Below, one piece after another: positions 1-11,445 of a stretch of DNA of 64,000 nt. The notes beneath the pieces were generated by a model that worked only from the letters and a program-made list of their open reading frames with translations, searched no databases and was not told the origin of the DNA. Made by a program: the position numbers and the translations under genes. How positions within the stretch are numbered: position 1 is the first letter of the stretch; every line of letters begins with the position of its first letter. Origin of the DNA: Begonia masoniana (taxonomy: Eukaryota; Streptophyta; Magnoliopsida; Cucurbitales; Begoniaceae); the NCBI GenBank assembly GCA_022432975.1, contig CM039506.1, positions 11,226,831-11,290,830 on the forward strand, given 5' to 3'.

Positions 1-1541
1 GATAGAAATTTGGATACACCTACCGATAGACATCCCCTTCCGGTAGGTTCAAACTACTCAACTTCTGCCAACAGAATGCATCTGCCGACAGATAACAAAA
101 CACATCCCATCTACCGATAGATTCAGGGCGACATTCTGGCTACTCCTAATTATACAATACAACTCCATTTATGAAAAAGAATCTATTTGCCTTACTGAAA
201 TCACTCAGAAAAAGGATTCAAACCCATGTATCCCTTAAAATCCAACAAGTGCAAATCTTCAAATCTCAGCGGAATGCCATTATCAAATAACAAAACTCAA
301 TTTGTTCAAAACGCTGATATCACTACTGTTATGAAAACTCGATCCATCTAAAATAAAGCATTGATAATAAAACCTTCACTCCAACAGACATCAATTAAAC
401 TGCCCCATCAGCTGCCAGAACATTGTGTGGATGCACTCCTCCAACCCAACTAGCCTTCTGTGAACTCAGTAAACACACCTGCTAAAACTTCTTCACCTAC
501 ATCACAAAACTCATCTATTAGCCTAATGCTAAGCAAGTAAAGCAATAATGCATGAAAAGCTGAAGACATGTCATCCTAGCATGCAGTTTCTACTTTTCTC
601 ATCTCTGTTACATATTCATCGTTATAATTGGATTCCTCTCTAAATTGGGAGTTGAATCACTTCTCCCAAAGTATGAACATCCCTGTCTCATTAGGAGTTG
701 GATTAATTCTCCTAACAGTGAATATATATATACTGATCAATGTTCAGATCCACTTCGAAATTGGGAGTTGGATCAGTTTTCCCAAAGTATGATCCCTGGC
801 TCATTAAGGGTTGGATTAGTTCCCTTAACAGAAAATGTTTCACATAAATCACTTCAGAATGTTCACTTCCTCGCTATATCAAAACATGTAAACTCATTTT
901 CGTGTACTTTCAAATATATGATGCATGAAACAGGAAAACATTCAAACACACAAAAATCCTATTGTTCTGTGATGTAGGCCCGAAGGCACAAGCAAACTTC
1001 ACTTACCTGGATTCCTAGCAAATGCTCGGTTAAGAGCTACCTCGGGGGTTTGGTTCACCTATATTCATAAACAGAATGTTAAACCTTAGTCTAAGCTATT
1101 CAGAATTCTAAGGAGTTGGTTTGGGAGTACTTCTCACAGAGCATTCCCGATTAAACTCCAAACTCGAACTACTCTTTCTCACGACATTCCCAAGATATCC
1201 ACATTGTCCTTTTTCTGTTATCTATTTATCAATACATAAAGAAAACAAAAGAACTTACCTAAATCGAAGGAGGTCGCTGGAAGAAATCAAAGAGAGGTCT
1301 CCAATCGCTCTCGGCTAAACTGAGGAGCTGAGAATTCCGAAGAGGAAACAATAAACAGTGGCGGCTAAACCTCATTTACTCTTTCCTTAAATACGATATC
1401 CATTGCAAAAATTGACAATTACCCTTATACCCCCACTTAGTTACTCATTAACCTAATTGATATCTCTCCCAATTTCATTCCATAAAATTCACACTTAGAA
1501 GATTAATAGATTATTTTAATTCTAATAAACCGGGTGTTACA
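1..1541 (-). mobile_element. Partial Tekay-type Ty3/gypsy LTR, cut by the window start
   Basis: Reverse complement of the 5' two thirds of the LTR family seen complete at 22082-24240: it shares the CCGATAG/CGGCAG repeat zone, the acceptor-side motif, the TTGGGAG and TTAAGGG hairpins, the UUCG hairpin near 970-1010, and the promoter zone near 1370-1400. It ends at 1541 in GGGTGTTACA, the inverted LTR start. It lies inside a Cassandra LTR, because Cassandra sequence continues directly at 1542. The rest of the LTR, and any internal region, is left of the window. Whether it is a solo LTR or part of a full element cannot be told. Confidence 0.85.
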
Positions 1542-1812
1542 GGGTCGTCACAATCCCACATCGCTTGGGGAAGTATATGGAAATGAAACATATGTAAAGA
1601 GACCCTCCCAACATAGCAAGACGCGTTTTGGAGCACAATTGGCAACGGATCCCATAAGAACTCCGAAGTTAAAAGTGCTTCGGCGAGAGCAATTCCAGGT
1701 TGGGTGACCTTCTGGGAAGTTCTCGCCAAACAAAGCCGTGAGGGGAGGATATTGGGCTAAGGCCCAATCCCCAGAGCGGACAATATCTTGCTCGGATATG
1801 GGGTCGTTACAT
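1542..1812 (+). mobile_element. Cassandra (TRIM) LTR, right-hand part
   Basis: Matches the 3' 270 bp of the Cassandra LTRs at 9073-10109: CACATCGCTTGGGG block, a 5S rRNA-derived domain, then the GGATATTGGGCT...GGACAATATCTTG tail ending GTCGTTACA at 1812. It interrupts the Sirevirus envelope-like ORF, which resumes at 1813. The left part of this Cassandra is displaced by the gypsy LTR ending at 1541. Cassandra elements are non-autonomous short LTR retrotransposons known to carry 5S rDNA-like sequence in their LTRs. Confidence 0.85.
1647..1724 (+). other. 5S rRNA-derived domain in Cassandra LTR
   Basis: About 78 bp matching the 3' two thirds of plant 5S rRNA (GGATCCCATAAGAACTCCG, then GTTAAAAGTGCTTCGG, then GGTGACCTTCTGGGAAG). 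The stretch equivalent to the internal Pol III control region (A box, intermediate element, C box) is recognisable, with changes at GAGCAATTCC where the other copies read GAGTAGTACC. It is not a 5S gene: the 5' part is unrelated and it sits in an LTR. Confidence 0.85.
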
Positions 1813-3388
1813 GCTCATCCGCATTAGAGGGCTTACCAGCACTTCTAGCCATAAGGGTGCTAAGGTCTCCAATATGAGTGATAACCCTGTCACAATCTTG
1901 CTGCAATAGTGCTGCTAAATGACTTGAATGAAATCTAACAGAGGAGATGACATCATCAATAGCTTTACTTTGAGTTGATTCCGTTAGATCAATACGGTTG
2001 TGCAGTCCTTGAATGGCAGCTGCGAGATTGTCTAGTTGTGATAGGACAGAAGCTTCAAACTGATCTAGGAGGAAAAGATACATGGACTGAAAGGATTCCT
2101 GACCAGTGCTAAGGCTTTCGATGCTTGCCCGAAGCTCATGATATTGTTCCTTAGAAATTGAATTCCTCACTGGAGAAGTGGGAGGACCTTTAGGGCTAGG
2201 AGAAACACGAGCTGGCAATGAAGGGATATGGGTTAGAGAGGGAGTAGGAGTTGGACTGGTTGGGCGTGGAAGAGGTTGTAGAGGAATATCATCTTGGTCT
2301 GGAGGAAGAGCATGATCACTCACAAGCTCCTGAGTGTGAATGTGAACATGACTGACCTCTTCAGGAGCTTGAAGAAGGAGAACTGAAGGTGGTAGAGGAT
2401 CAAGGACAGGAAGAAGAGTGTCATCTTGAGCACTTTCTTCATCTTCTTCTTCATCAATTATCAAGCACCTTGAAACACCTCCTCGATCGACTTTTTCAAC
2501 CAGCACACCTTGAGCATTTCGAGTTATTCCCATTCTTGACAAGGTGGAGGACGAGAAGAAGTCGAATTTCTTCAGGATTAAAAGCTTGTTAGAATCCGAA
2601 AATCTGACACCAAATCTTTGAAAAATCTTCATAAGTATAAGATTGTAAGGCAGAGACTTGGATACATTGCATACAACTTGAAGCATCCGATTTAAAACAA
2701 TGTAGCCGACATGAAATGGTTCACCTTTGAATAGCTGTCCAAGCAAGAATAGATCCATTCCACTTACATGGTCTCTATGACCATCTACTGGCAAAATGTT
2801 ATAGTGGATCATTTGGTGGAAGACTCTAGCCCTAATGTTCAAATTCTTACTCTTCAACTTTAGGGGAGAGTTGCTAGGATCATTGGCAATCAATTTGACT
2901 AATTTCTTGTCTGCTGACTTCTCAAGAAAAGACAGATTCTTTGCTGCCTCAAAGTATCTCCGTGAACCATTTAGAAACTCACAATGTAGGATTTCATGGA
3001 TAGCTTCCTGAGTTAATTCAATATGTCTTCCATAGACATAACTCCTAATTACCAGAGGGCGTGTATAATGTTCTAGATTCGTATAAAACATCCTAATCGG
3101 AGTTTCACAATAATGAGACTCGAAATCAAACAGCCTCATTAATCTCATCTTAAGTAATGATTCATCTAAGTCCAAACCAGACAGATCACGAAAAACTACT
3201 CCTCTAGAACGAATAAGAGGTTTGGTTTCAAAATCTTCATAGTACCTATTAAAAGTGGCCTGATTGATGAACTCGTGATTTGGCCATTGAAGAGGCGGAG
3301 GAACTGCGATGGACTATGCATCTGCTGGATGAGAAGTCTTTTGCTTTTTCCTCGAGAAGAATTGGTCTGTGCGAGAGGAAGATGCCAT
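1813..3388 (-). pseudogene. Sirevirus envelope-like third ORF, truncated
   Basis: Reading from the ATG at 3386-3388, 24 codons precede a TAG at 3314-3316. The frame then stays open for about 500 codons until Cassandra interrupts it at 1812; the last residues of the open frame (VTTPYPSKI...) are Cassandra sequence. The N-terminal half resembles the 'putative plant transposon protein' domain found in plant retroelements. A proline-rich stretch follows (2195-2330), then a helical, probably coiled-coil C-terminus (SIESLSTGQESFQSMYLFL and onward). Its position, downstream of RNase H on the same strand, is where Sireviruses of the Maximus/SIRE clade carry an envelope-like ORF. I see no clear transmembrane segment, so a true envelope role is not supported. 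The function of this ORF class is unknown. Confidence 0.7.
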
Positions 3389-3543
3389 TGATAAAGATAT
3401 AGGTTTTTGAATAGAGATGGAGTTTAGAGAGGTTTTTGAACGGTGCCGAAGATAAGAGAAGAATAGGAATCACTGGACGAACGAGAGGTTTTAGAATGGT
3501 TTTCGAAAGTTAGGATTTCTATAACATTTCGAAAGATTTTATA

Positions 3544-3640
3544 GTCCATTTTTTTAACGTCCATTGTGACAACGTCCATTTTTATCGTCCATTGTGACAA
3601 CGTCCATTGTCAATGACCATTGTATCAACGTCCATTTCTT
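3544..3640. repeat. Short degenerate tandem repeat between pol and third ORF
   Basis: Roughly six copies of a degenerate 15-18 bp unit around ACGTCCATTGTGACA, in the Sirevirus spacer between the RNase H end (3693) and the third-ORF start (3388). The rest of 3389-3692 shows no ORF of interest. The element's polypurine tract would be left of the third ORF, beyond the Cassandra junction, and is not in view. Confidence 0.7.
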
Positions 3641-3692
3641 TATTGACCACACTGCTTATGGGCCAATTTTCTTCAACAGAAAAAAATGAACC

Positions 3693-4110
3693 TTAATTTT
3701 TCTCATGCCTAATGAGACCTAACCTTATTCTAATATTGTTGAAGGTCTTCTCATCTAATGGCTTGGTAAAGATATCTGCCAATTGATCAGCAGAGTTGAC
3801 AAAATCTAAAGTGATATCCCCTTTTTGAACGTGATCTCTAATGAAATGATATCTAACATCAATATGCTTAGTTCTAGAGTGTTGGATAGGATTCTTAGAA
3901 ATGTTAATAGTACTAGTGTTGTCACATCTAATTGGAATCCTATCATAGAGTAAATTGTAATCTTCCAAAGTTTGCTTCATCTAAAGCATTTATGCACAAC
4001 AGCTGCCAACAACAATATATTCACTTTCAGTCGTTGAGAGTGCAATAGAATTTTGCTTCTTAGAGGACCAGGAAACGAGAGATTCACCTAGAAATTGACA
4101 TGTTCCACTT
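3693..4110 (-). pseudogene. Sirevirus pol, RNase H C-terminal part
   Basis: Continues the pol frame interrupted at 10110. It reads the Ty1/copia RNase H block with STTESEY, then two stops (TAA and TAG near 3985-4000), then an open stretch from 3980 with the CDNTSTINISKNPIQHSRTK and QLADIFTKPL motifs typical of copia RNase H. The frame ends naturally at 3693. The piece has been cut from the rest of RNase H by the 6-kb block 4111-10109. The original junction is close to GSLVDRKSTS|GT, and no target duplication flanks the block. Confidence 0.85.
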
Positions 4111-7100
4111 GTAACGACCCTTAAACATAATTCTTGAATTCCCGCGAAAATTCTTTTTTTTTTTTGAAAACTTTAATCAAAATCTATGATGGATGAAATC
4201 GTTATGAAACTATCTGATAAAACAATAATTAAGTATCAATTAAAATAATTGAAGCCGTTAGCCGAAAGGACCGAGGGCATATAAGTGTAGAATGTTTAAA
4301 CGGCTTAAATTCGAACAGGTTTACTACTACCGAACACATCAACTAAACACATCCACCGCTCAACAATAACCGATCATCATCCACCATTACACATCAACCG
4401 CTCATCTACCGAATACATCCACAAAGCACATCCACCGCTCAACAGTAACCGATCAATATCCACCATTACACATCCACCGCTCATCTACTGAATACATCTA
4501 CAAAACACATCCACCGCTCAACAGTAACCGATCAACATCCACCATTACACATCCACCGCTCATCTACTGAATACATCTACAAAACACATCCACCGCTCAA
4601 CATAACCGATCAACATCCACCATTACACATCCACCGCTCATCTACTGAATACATCTACAAAACACATCCACCGCTCAACAGTAACCGATCAACATCCACC
4701 ATTACACATCCACCGCTCAAAAGTAACCGATCAACATCCACCATTACACATCCACCGCTCATCTACTGAATACATCTACAAAACACATCCACCGCTCATC
4801 TACTGAATACATCTACAAAACACATCCACCGCTCATCTACTGAATACATCTACAAAACACATCCACCGCTCATCTACTGAATACATCTACAAAACACATC
4901 CACCGCTCATCTACTGAATACATCTACAAAACACATCCACCGCTCATCTACTGAATACATCTACAAAACACATCCACCGCTCATCTACTGAATACATCTA
5001 CAAAACACATCCACCGCTCATCTACTGAATACATCTACAAAACACATCCACCGCTCATCTACTGAATACATCTACAAAACACATCCACCGCTCATCTACT
5101 GAATACATCTACAAAACACATCCACCGCTCATCTACTGAATACATCTACAAAACACATCCACCGCTCATCTACTGAATACATCTACAAAACACATCCACC
5201 GCTCATCTACTGAATACATCTACAAAACACATCCACCGCTCATCTACTGAATACATCTACAAAACACATCCACCGCTCATCTACTGAATACATCTACAAA
5301 ACACATCCACCGCTCAACAGTAACCGATCAACATCCACCATTACACATCCACCGCTCAACAGTAACCGATCAACATCCACCATTACACATCCACCGCTCA
5401 TCTACTGAATACATCTACAAAACACATCCACCGCTCATCTACTGAATACATCTACAAAACACATCCACCGCTCATCTACTGAATACATCTACAAAACACA
5501 TCCACCGCTCATCTACTGAATACATCTACAAAACACATCCACCGCTCATCTACTGAATACATCTACAAAACACATCCACCGCTCATCTACTGAATACATC
5601 TACAAAACACATCCACCGCTCATCTACTGAATACATCTACAAAACACATCCACCGCTCAACAGTAACCGATCAACATCCACCATTACACATCAACCGCTC
5701 ATCTACTGAATACATCTACAAAACACATCCACCGCTCAACAGTAACCGATCAACATCCACCATTACACATCAACCGCTCATCTACTGAATACATCTACAA
5801 AACACATCCACCGCTCATCTACTGAATACATCTACAAAACACATCCACCGCTCATCTACTGAATACATCTACAAAACACATCCACCGCTCATCTACTGAA
5901 TACATCTACAAAACACATCCACCGCTCATCTACTGAATACATCTACAAAACACATCCACCGCTCATCTACTGAATACATCTACAAAACACATCCACCGCT
6001 CATCTACTGAATACATCTACAAAACACATCCACCGCTCATCTACTGAATACATCTACAAAACACATCCACCGCTCATCTACTGAATACATCTACAAAACA
6101 CATCCACCGCTCATCTACTGAATACATCTACAAAACACATCCACCGCTCATCTACTGAATACATCTACAAAACACATCCACCGCTCATCTACTGAATACA
6201 TCTACAAAACACATCCACCGCTCATCTACTGAATACATCTACAAAACACATCCACCGCTCATCTACTGAATACATCTACAAAACACATCCACCGCTCATC
6301 TACTGAATACATCTACAAAACACATCCACCGCTCATCTACTGAATACATCTACAAAACACATCCACCGCTCATCTACTGAATACATCTACAAAACACATC
6401 CACCGCTCATCTACTGAATACATCTACAAAACACATCCACCGCTCATCTACTGAATACATCTACAAAACACATCCACCGCTCATCTACTGAATACATCTA
6501 CAAAACACATCCACCGCTCATCTACTGAATACATCTACAAAACACATCCACCGCTCATCTACTGAATACATCTACAAAACACATCCACCGCTCATCTACT
6601 GAATACATCTACAAAACACATCCACCGCTCATCTACTGAATACATCTACAAAACACATCCACCGCTCATCTACTGAATACATCTACAAAACACATCCACC
6701 GCTCATCTACTGAATACATCTACAAAACACATCCACCGCTCATCTACTGAATACATCTACAAAACACATCCACCGCTCATCTACTGAATACATCTACAAA
6801 ACACATCCACCGCTCATCTACTGAATACATCTACAAAACACATCCACCGCTCATCTACTGAATACATCTACAAAACACATCCACCGCTCATCTACTGAAT
6901 ACATCTACAAAACACATCCACCGCTCATCTACTGAATACATCTACAAAACACATCCACCGCTCATCTACTGAATACATCTACAAAACACATCCACCGCTC
7001 ATCTACTGAATACATCTACAAAACACATCCACCGCTCAACAGTAACCGATCAACATCCACCATTACACATCCACCGCTCATCTACTGAATACATCTACAA

Positions 7101-9056
7101 AACACATCCACCGCTCAACAGTAACCGATCAACATCCACCATTACACATCCACCGCTCATCTACTGAATACATCTACAAACACATCCACCGCTCATCTAC
7201 TGAATACATCTACAAACACATCCACCGCTCATCTACTGAATACATCTACAAACACATCCACCGCTCATCTACTGAATACATCTACAAACACATCCACCGC
7301 TCATCTACTGAATACATCTACAAACACATCCACCGCTCATCTACTGAATACATCTACAAACACATCCACCGCTCATCTACTGAATACATCTACAAACACA
7401 TCCACCGCTCATCTACTGAATACATCTACAAACACATCCACCGCTCATCTACTGAATACATCTACAAACACATCCACCGCTCATCTACTGAATACATCTA
7501 CAAACACATCCACCGCTCATCTACTGAATACATCTACAAACACATCCACCGCTCATCTACTGAATACATCTACAAACACATCCACCGCTCATCTACTGAA
7601 TACATCTACAAACACATCCACCGCTCATCTACTGAATACATCTACAAACACATCCACCGCTCATCTACTGAATACATCTACAAACACATCCACCGCTCAT
7701 CTACTGAATACATCTACAAACACATCCACCGCTCATCTACTGAATACATCTACAAACACATCCACCGCTCAACAGTAACCGATCAACATCCACCATTACA
7801 CATCCACCGCTCATCTACTGAATACATCTACAAACACACACATCCACCGCTCAACAATAACCCATCAACATCCACCATTACATATCCACCGCTCAACAGT
7901 AACCGATCAACATTCACCGCTCAACAACTTAATTCTTATCTTCTATAGACTTCAAACCTTATTTCCAAAATGCTCATGTACGTAGGTTTATAGTCTTGGA
8001 TAGAATACACATGGCGAAAGGTTCAAGAACAGATGAAGACATTTAATCTTATAATCCCCTTTAAAACTTATAAATATTGAACAAGTCAATTACTTATCAT
8101 CATATAAAAATTCTCTTCTAATATTTCTTCTATGTCATTATCTTATACCATAACAGACCAGGAGCACCATCCTTAGGTCAAATCGCCACCCAGCACAAAA
8201 TCCACGCCATGAGTACTATCCAGCAACCCGACTTAGATGTTATCGCTTGGAATGAAATCTTCACCTTTCGATTCGTCACCTACATCATAAGGTTCAAACT
8301 ATAAGCCTAATGCTTAGTAATAAGTGCAACGCATGCATAATTACTCATGAACGTATACTCAATAAAATCATATTCTTATTCGTCGATCATATATCATGCA
8401 TTAAGGAGGGATTAGTGCCGAAGGGGGTAGGCAGAGTGCGTGTACATGGCCCCCTCTCGGGCAATAATCTTGGTTTATCCTTGGACAGTGACATGGCCAA
8501 ACCACCCCAACCCTCACTTAAATATGGTTGCATACATTTCATTGTCATATATCGTTCATGAAAGGGGCATGTTCATAAAACGTTTTACATTTTTGGAAGG
8601 TAAATCATAATGCGTGAAATGTACATACAAAACAGAACATTACATCAAAGAAAACTCAGACATCTAGCATATACCGTAGTACAAACCACAAACATCCAGA
8701 CATTGTCAACAACAAGCTTAACCTAGTACCCTTGTGATGTAGAGCCCTAATGGCTGGAAATCTTAACGCACTCACTTACCTGGATTCCTTTGCTATGTCG
8801 TGCCTTCACTTGAATCCTTTTCCACCTGAGCTTGAATCGTCGAAGAAAGAGAAGGGAGGACTCGATTGTCGAAGAAGGAAATCGCCAGGAGAGGAAAGTC
8901 GGCTACAGGAGAGTTCAAATGAGATTTTATGCTTTTCTCTTTCTATTTATATCGAACCAGCTCACACTAATTACAATCTTTGCCATTAAACCTACTTTCA
9001 TTTATACTTTCCTTATTACATAATTCACACCATAATAATCGCGGGAAAAATAATTG
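4111..9056 (-). mobile_element. Minus-strand gypsy-type LTR with giant minisatellite; right end lost
   Basis: Begins TGTAACGACCCTT, the inverted 3' end of a gypsy LTR, and shares order and motifs with the interrupted LTR at 55446-61039. In the sense direction: splice-donor motif near 8770-8780, GCC-loop-GGC hairpin near 8742-8756, ACATCAC arm at 8729-8742, partner arm at 8279-8292, AAGC-loop-GCTT hairpin near 8305-8320, then the minisatellite. Without the minisatellite it would be about 1.35 kb. The expected right terminus (like GTTGTTACA at 61039) is missing: near 9055 the sequence passes into Cassandra. Region 7923-9056 holds leader and intron-like sequence only; small ORFs there look spurious. 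Confidence 0.7.
4330..7922. repeat. 3.6-kb minisatellite of 37/36-bp and 42-bp units
   Basis: Two monomers sharing the CACATCCACCGCT tail: A, 37 bp (CATCTACTGAATACATCTAC then AAAACACATCCACCGCT), and B, 42 bp (CAACAGTAACCGATCAAC then ATCCACCATTACACATCCACCGCT). The left part alternates A and B. Long homogeneous A runs follow near 4740-5310, 5390-5655 and 5770-7035. At 7157-7768 about 17 copies are a 36-bp variant lacking one A. Units within a run are identical or nearly so, indicating recent amplification. The array sits near the sense 3' end of its LTR. Confidence 0.95.
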
Positions 9057-9282
9057 ACCGAGGGGGGGTGATTGTGATGACCCGGATGTGTAAGTATGTA
9101 CGATGGCTGCACGAACCGGAACCCGGATGGCGGTACGTCTGCGCGGGTGAACCAGAAAGTGTCGGGTCGTAAAAAGAGGGTCGTCACAATCCCACATCGC
9201 TTGGGGAAGTATGTGGAAATGAAACATATGTAAAGAGACCCTCCCAAGATGGCAAGACGCATTTTGGAGCACAATTGGCAAT

Positions 9283-9356
9283 GGATCCCATAAGAACTCC
9301 GAAGTTAAAAGTGCTCGGCGAGAGTAGTACCAGGTTGGGTGACCGACTGGAAGTCT
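9283..9356 (+). other. 5S rRNA-derived domain, first of two in left Cassandra LTR
   Basis: Same 5S-like block as at 1647, but with small deletions (GTGCTCGGCG, ACTGGAAGTC), so it looks more decayed. The copy ends soon after in GAGGATATT, where the duplicate begins. Confidence 0.8.
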
Positions 9357-9498
9357 TTGCAAACACAAGCAGTGAGGGGAGGATATTAAAAAGGGGTCGT
9401 CACAATCCCACATCGCTTGGGGAAGTATGTGGAAATGAAACATATGTAAAGAGACCCTCCCAAGATGGCAAGACGCATTTTGGAGCACAATTGGCAAT

Positions 9499-9574
9499 GG
9501 ATCCCATAAGAACTCCGAAGTTAAAAGTGCTTCGGCGAGAGTAGTACCAGGTTGGGTGACCGACTGGGAAGTCT
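9499..9574 (+). other. 5S rRNA-derived domain, second in left Cassandra LTR
   Basis: Reads GGATCCCATAAGAACTCCG ... GTGCTTCGGCGAGAGTAGTA ... GGTGACCGACTGGGAAGTC, close to plant 5S rRNA in the Pol III internal control region. Confidence 0.85.
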
Positions 9575-9944
9575 TTGCCAAACAAAGCAGTGAGGGGAGG
9601 ATATTGGGCTACGGCCCAATCCCCAGAGCGGACAATATCTTGTTGGGAAAAGGGCTCGTTACAAATGGTATTAGAGCCTGTACCCATCCGAAAATGTGGC
9701 CAACGAGGACGTTGGGCCCCCGAGGGGGGGTGATTGTGATGACCCAGATGTGTAAGTATGTATGATGGCTGCACGAACCGGAACTCGGATGGCGGTACAT
9801 CCGCGCGGGCGAACTGGAAAGTGGCGGGTCGTAAAAAGGGGGTCGTAACAATCCCACATCGCTTGGGGAAGTATGTGGAAATGAAACATATGTAAAGAGA
9901 CCCTCCCAAGATAGCAAGACGCATTTTGAAGCACAATTGGCAAC

Positions 9945-10022
9945 GGATCCCATAAGAACTCCGAAGTTAAAAGTGTTTCGGCGAGAGTAGTACTAGGTTG
10001 GGTGACCGACTGGGAAGTTCTC
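9945..10022 (+). other. 5S rRNA-derived domain in right Cassandra LTR
   Basis: Same block, with GTGTTTCGG in the A-box region and TAGTACTAGG in the middle, ending TGGGAAGTTCTCG. The GAGTAGTACTAGG stretch is the form closest to canonical 5S among the four copies here. Confidence 0.85.
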
Positions 10023-10109
10023 GCCAAACAAAGTCGTGAGGGGAGGATATTGGGCTACAACCCAATCCCTAAAGCGGACAATATCTTGCTGGGAAAAGGG
10101 GTCGTTACA

Positions 10110-11445
10110 GGTACTTTTTCTATCTACAAGGCTTCCAACATAATCATAATTGGAATATTCTATGAAATTAAAGGATGTACCCTTCGGGTACCATAAACCT
10201 AAATCATATGTCCCACTTAGATATTTAAAAATTCTTTTAACAACAGTTAAGTGAGATTTCTTAGGAGAAACTTGAAACCTAGCACACATTCAATAGGATA
10301 TCTGGCCTGCTACCCATTAGGTATAATAGAGAACCAATTATACCTCGATACTTCTTAATATTCACATTATCTCATTTTCATCTTTGTCCAATTTAGTAGT
10401 GATGCTCATTGGGGTCCTAGATGACTTTGAAAAATCTAATCCAAATCTTTTTAGAAGGTCTTGGATGTATTTTTCTTGACAGAAGAAAATTCCATCTGAT
10501 TTTTGACAAATTTAAAATCCTATGAAGAATTTTAGCTCTCCCATCATACTTACTTTGCATAAGAGTGGCAAACTCATTACAAAGTGATACATTTGTAGAA
10601 CCGAATATGATGTCATCAACATAGATTTGAACTATTAGAATGTCTTTGTCCTTTTGCATGATAAAAAGGGTTGAATCGGTATTACCCTTTTTGAACTTCC
10701 TTTCCTCAAAGAAATTCTTCAACCTATAATACCAAGTTCTAGGAGCTTGCTTAAGTCCATATAAGACTTTCCTAAGCTTGTACACATAATCAGGTTTATC
10801 AAAAGTTTCGAAACCTTGAGGTTGTTCCACATAGACTTCTTCTCGAATATATCCATTAAGAAAAGAACTTTTTACATCCATTTGAAAAAGTGTGAAATCT
10901 TTGTGACAAGTAAAAGCTAAGAGCATCCTAATTGACTCTAAACGGGCTACTGGAGCAAAGGTTTCTTCAAAATCTAGTCCTTCTTCTTGGTTGTAATCTT
11001 TGGCAACTAATCTATCTTTGTTTCTAACAAAAATCTTATTTTCATCCGTCTTATTTTTAAATACTCATTTGGTTCCTATAATGGGATGATCGTCGGGTTT
11101 TGGAACAAGTTCCCAAAAGTTGTTCCTTTCGAATTGGTTTAATTCATCTTGCATAGCAACTATCCAATTTTCGTCCAATTCGGCTTCCTCAAATTTCTTG
11201 GATTCAATTTGAGAGATAAAGACTACATTTGCACAGAGATTTCTAAGGGAGGCTCTAGTTTTGACTCCTAATGTTGGATCACCTAGAACTTCTTCTAAAG
11301 GATGATCCTTTACATATTTCCAATCTCTAGGAAGAGCAAAATTTTCATTCTTGACTGGGACAATTTCTAGATGATTTGAAGAAGGATCTAGGGAGTTTTC
11401 TCCTTGAATGGTTTCAGCAGGTTTGTCTAAGGAGAGAGAATCCAT
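10110..11445 (-). pseudogene. Sirevirus reverse transcriptase and RNase H N-terminal part
   Basis: In sense order from 11445: the linker before RT (DPTLGVKTRASLRNLC), the RT start (MQDELNQFERNNFWELVPKP), then [35 protein letters not shown] and the active-site motif [10 protein letters not shown]. It continues to YLSGTYDLGLWYPKGTSFN of the RT/RNase H junction and stops at 10110, where Cassandra was inserted. Several frame breaks are visible: a stop separates it from integrase at 11446, breaks occur near 11065-10926 and at the C-terminal RT near 10417-10300. The motif set is that of Ty1/copia Maximus/SIRE. The RNase H remainder is at 3693-4110. Confidence 0.85.

Larger units (their letters stand above)
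9057..10109 (+). mobile_element. Cassandra element with an LTR carrying two 5S domains
   Basis: Left LTR about 9073-9663 and right LTR about 9735-10109, both starting TGTGATGACCC and ending GTCGTTACA. The internal region is only about 71 bp, with a Met-type primer site at 9666-9678 (TGGTATTAGAGCC) and a G-rich polypurine tract before 9735. There is no coding capacity, as expected for a TRIM. The left LTR is about 216 bp longer than the right because the block 9181-9396 is repeated in tandem from 9397, duplicating the 5S-like domain. A second polypurine-like copy (9058-9072) precedes the left LTR, suggesting a former longer array. The right flank at 10110 is Sirevirus RNase H. Confidence 0.85.

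Noticed and set aside
4330..7922. CRISPR array
   Set aside because: Units are contiguous with no unique spacers, in a plant retrotransposon LTR; no cas genes.
4330..7922. Centromeric satellite
   Set aside because: Unit length and LTR context argue for a minisatellite within one element; no evidence of megabase arrays can be had from this window.
1647..10022. Functional 5S rRNA genes
   Set aside because: Only the 3' two thirds resembles 5S, the flanks are Cassandra LTR, and there is no tandem 5S unit with spacer.
8967..10027. Minus-strand frames of 90-204 codons around 9-10 kb, and similar ones at 1511-1733
   Set aside because: They are antisense readings of the Cassandra LTR and its 5S-like domain, repeating the same peptide in each copy.
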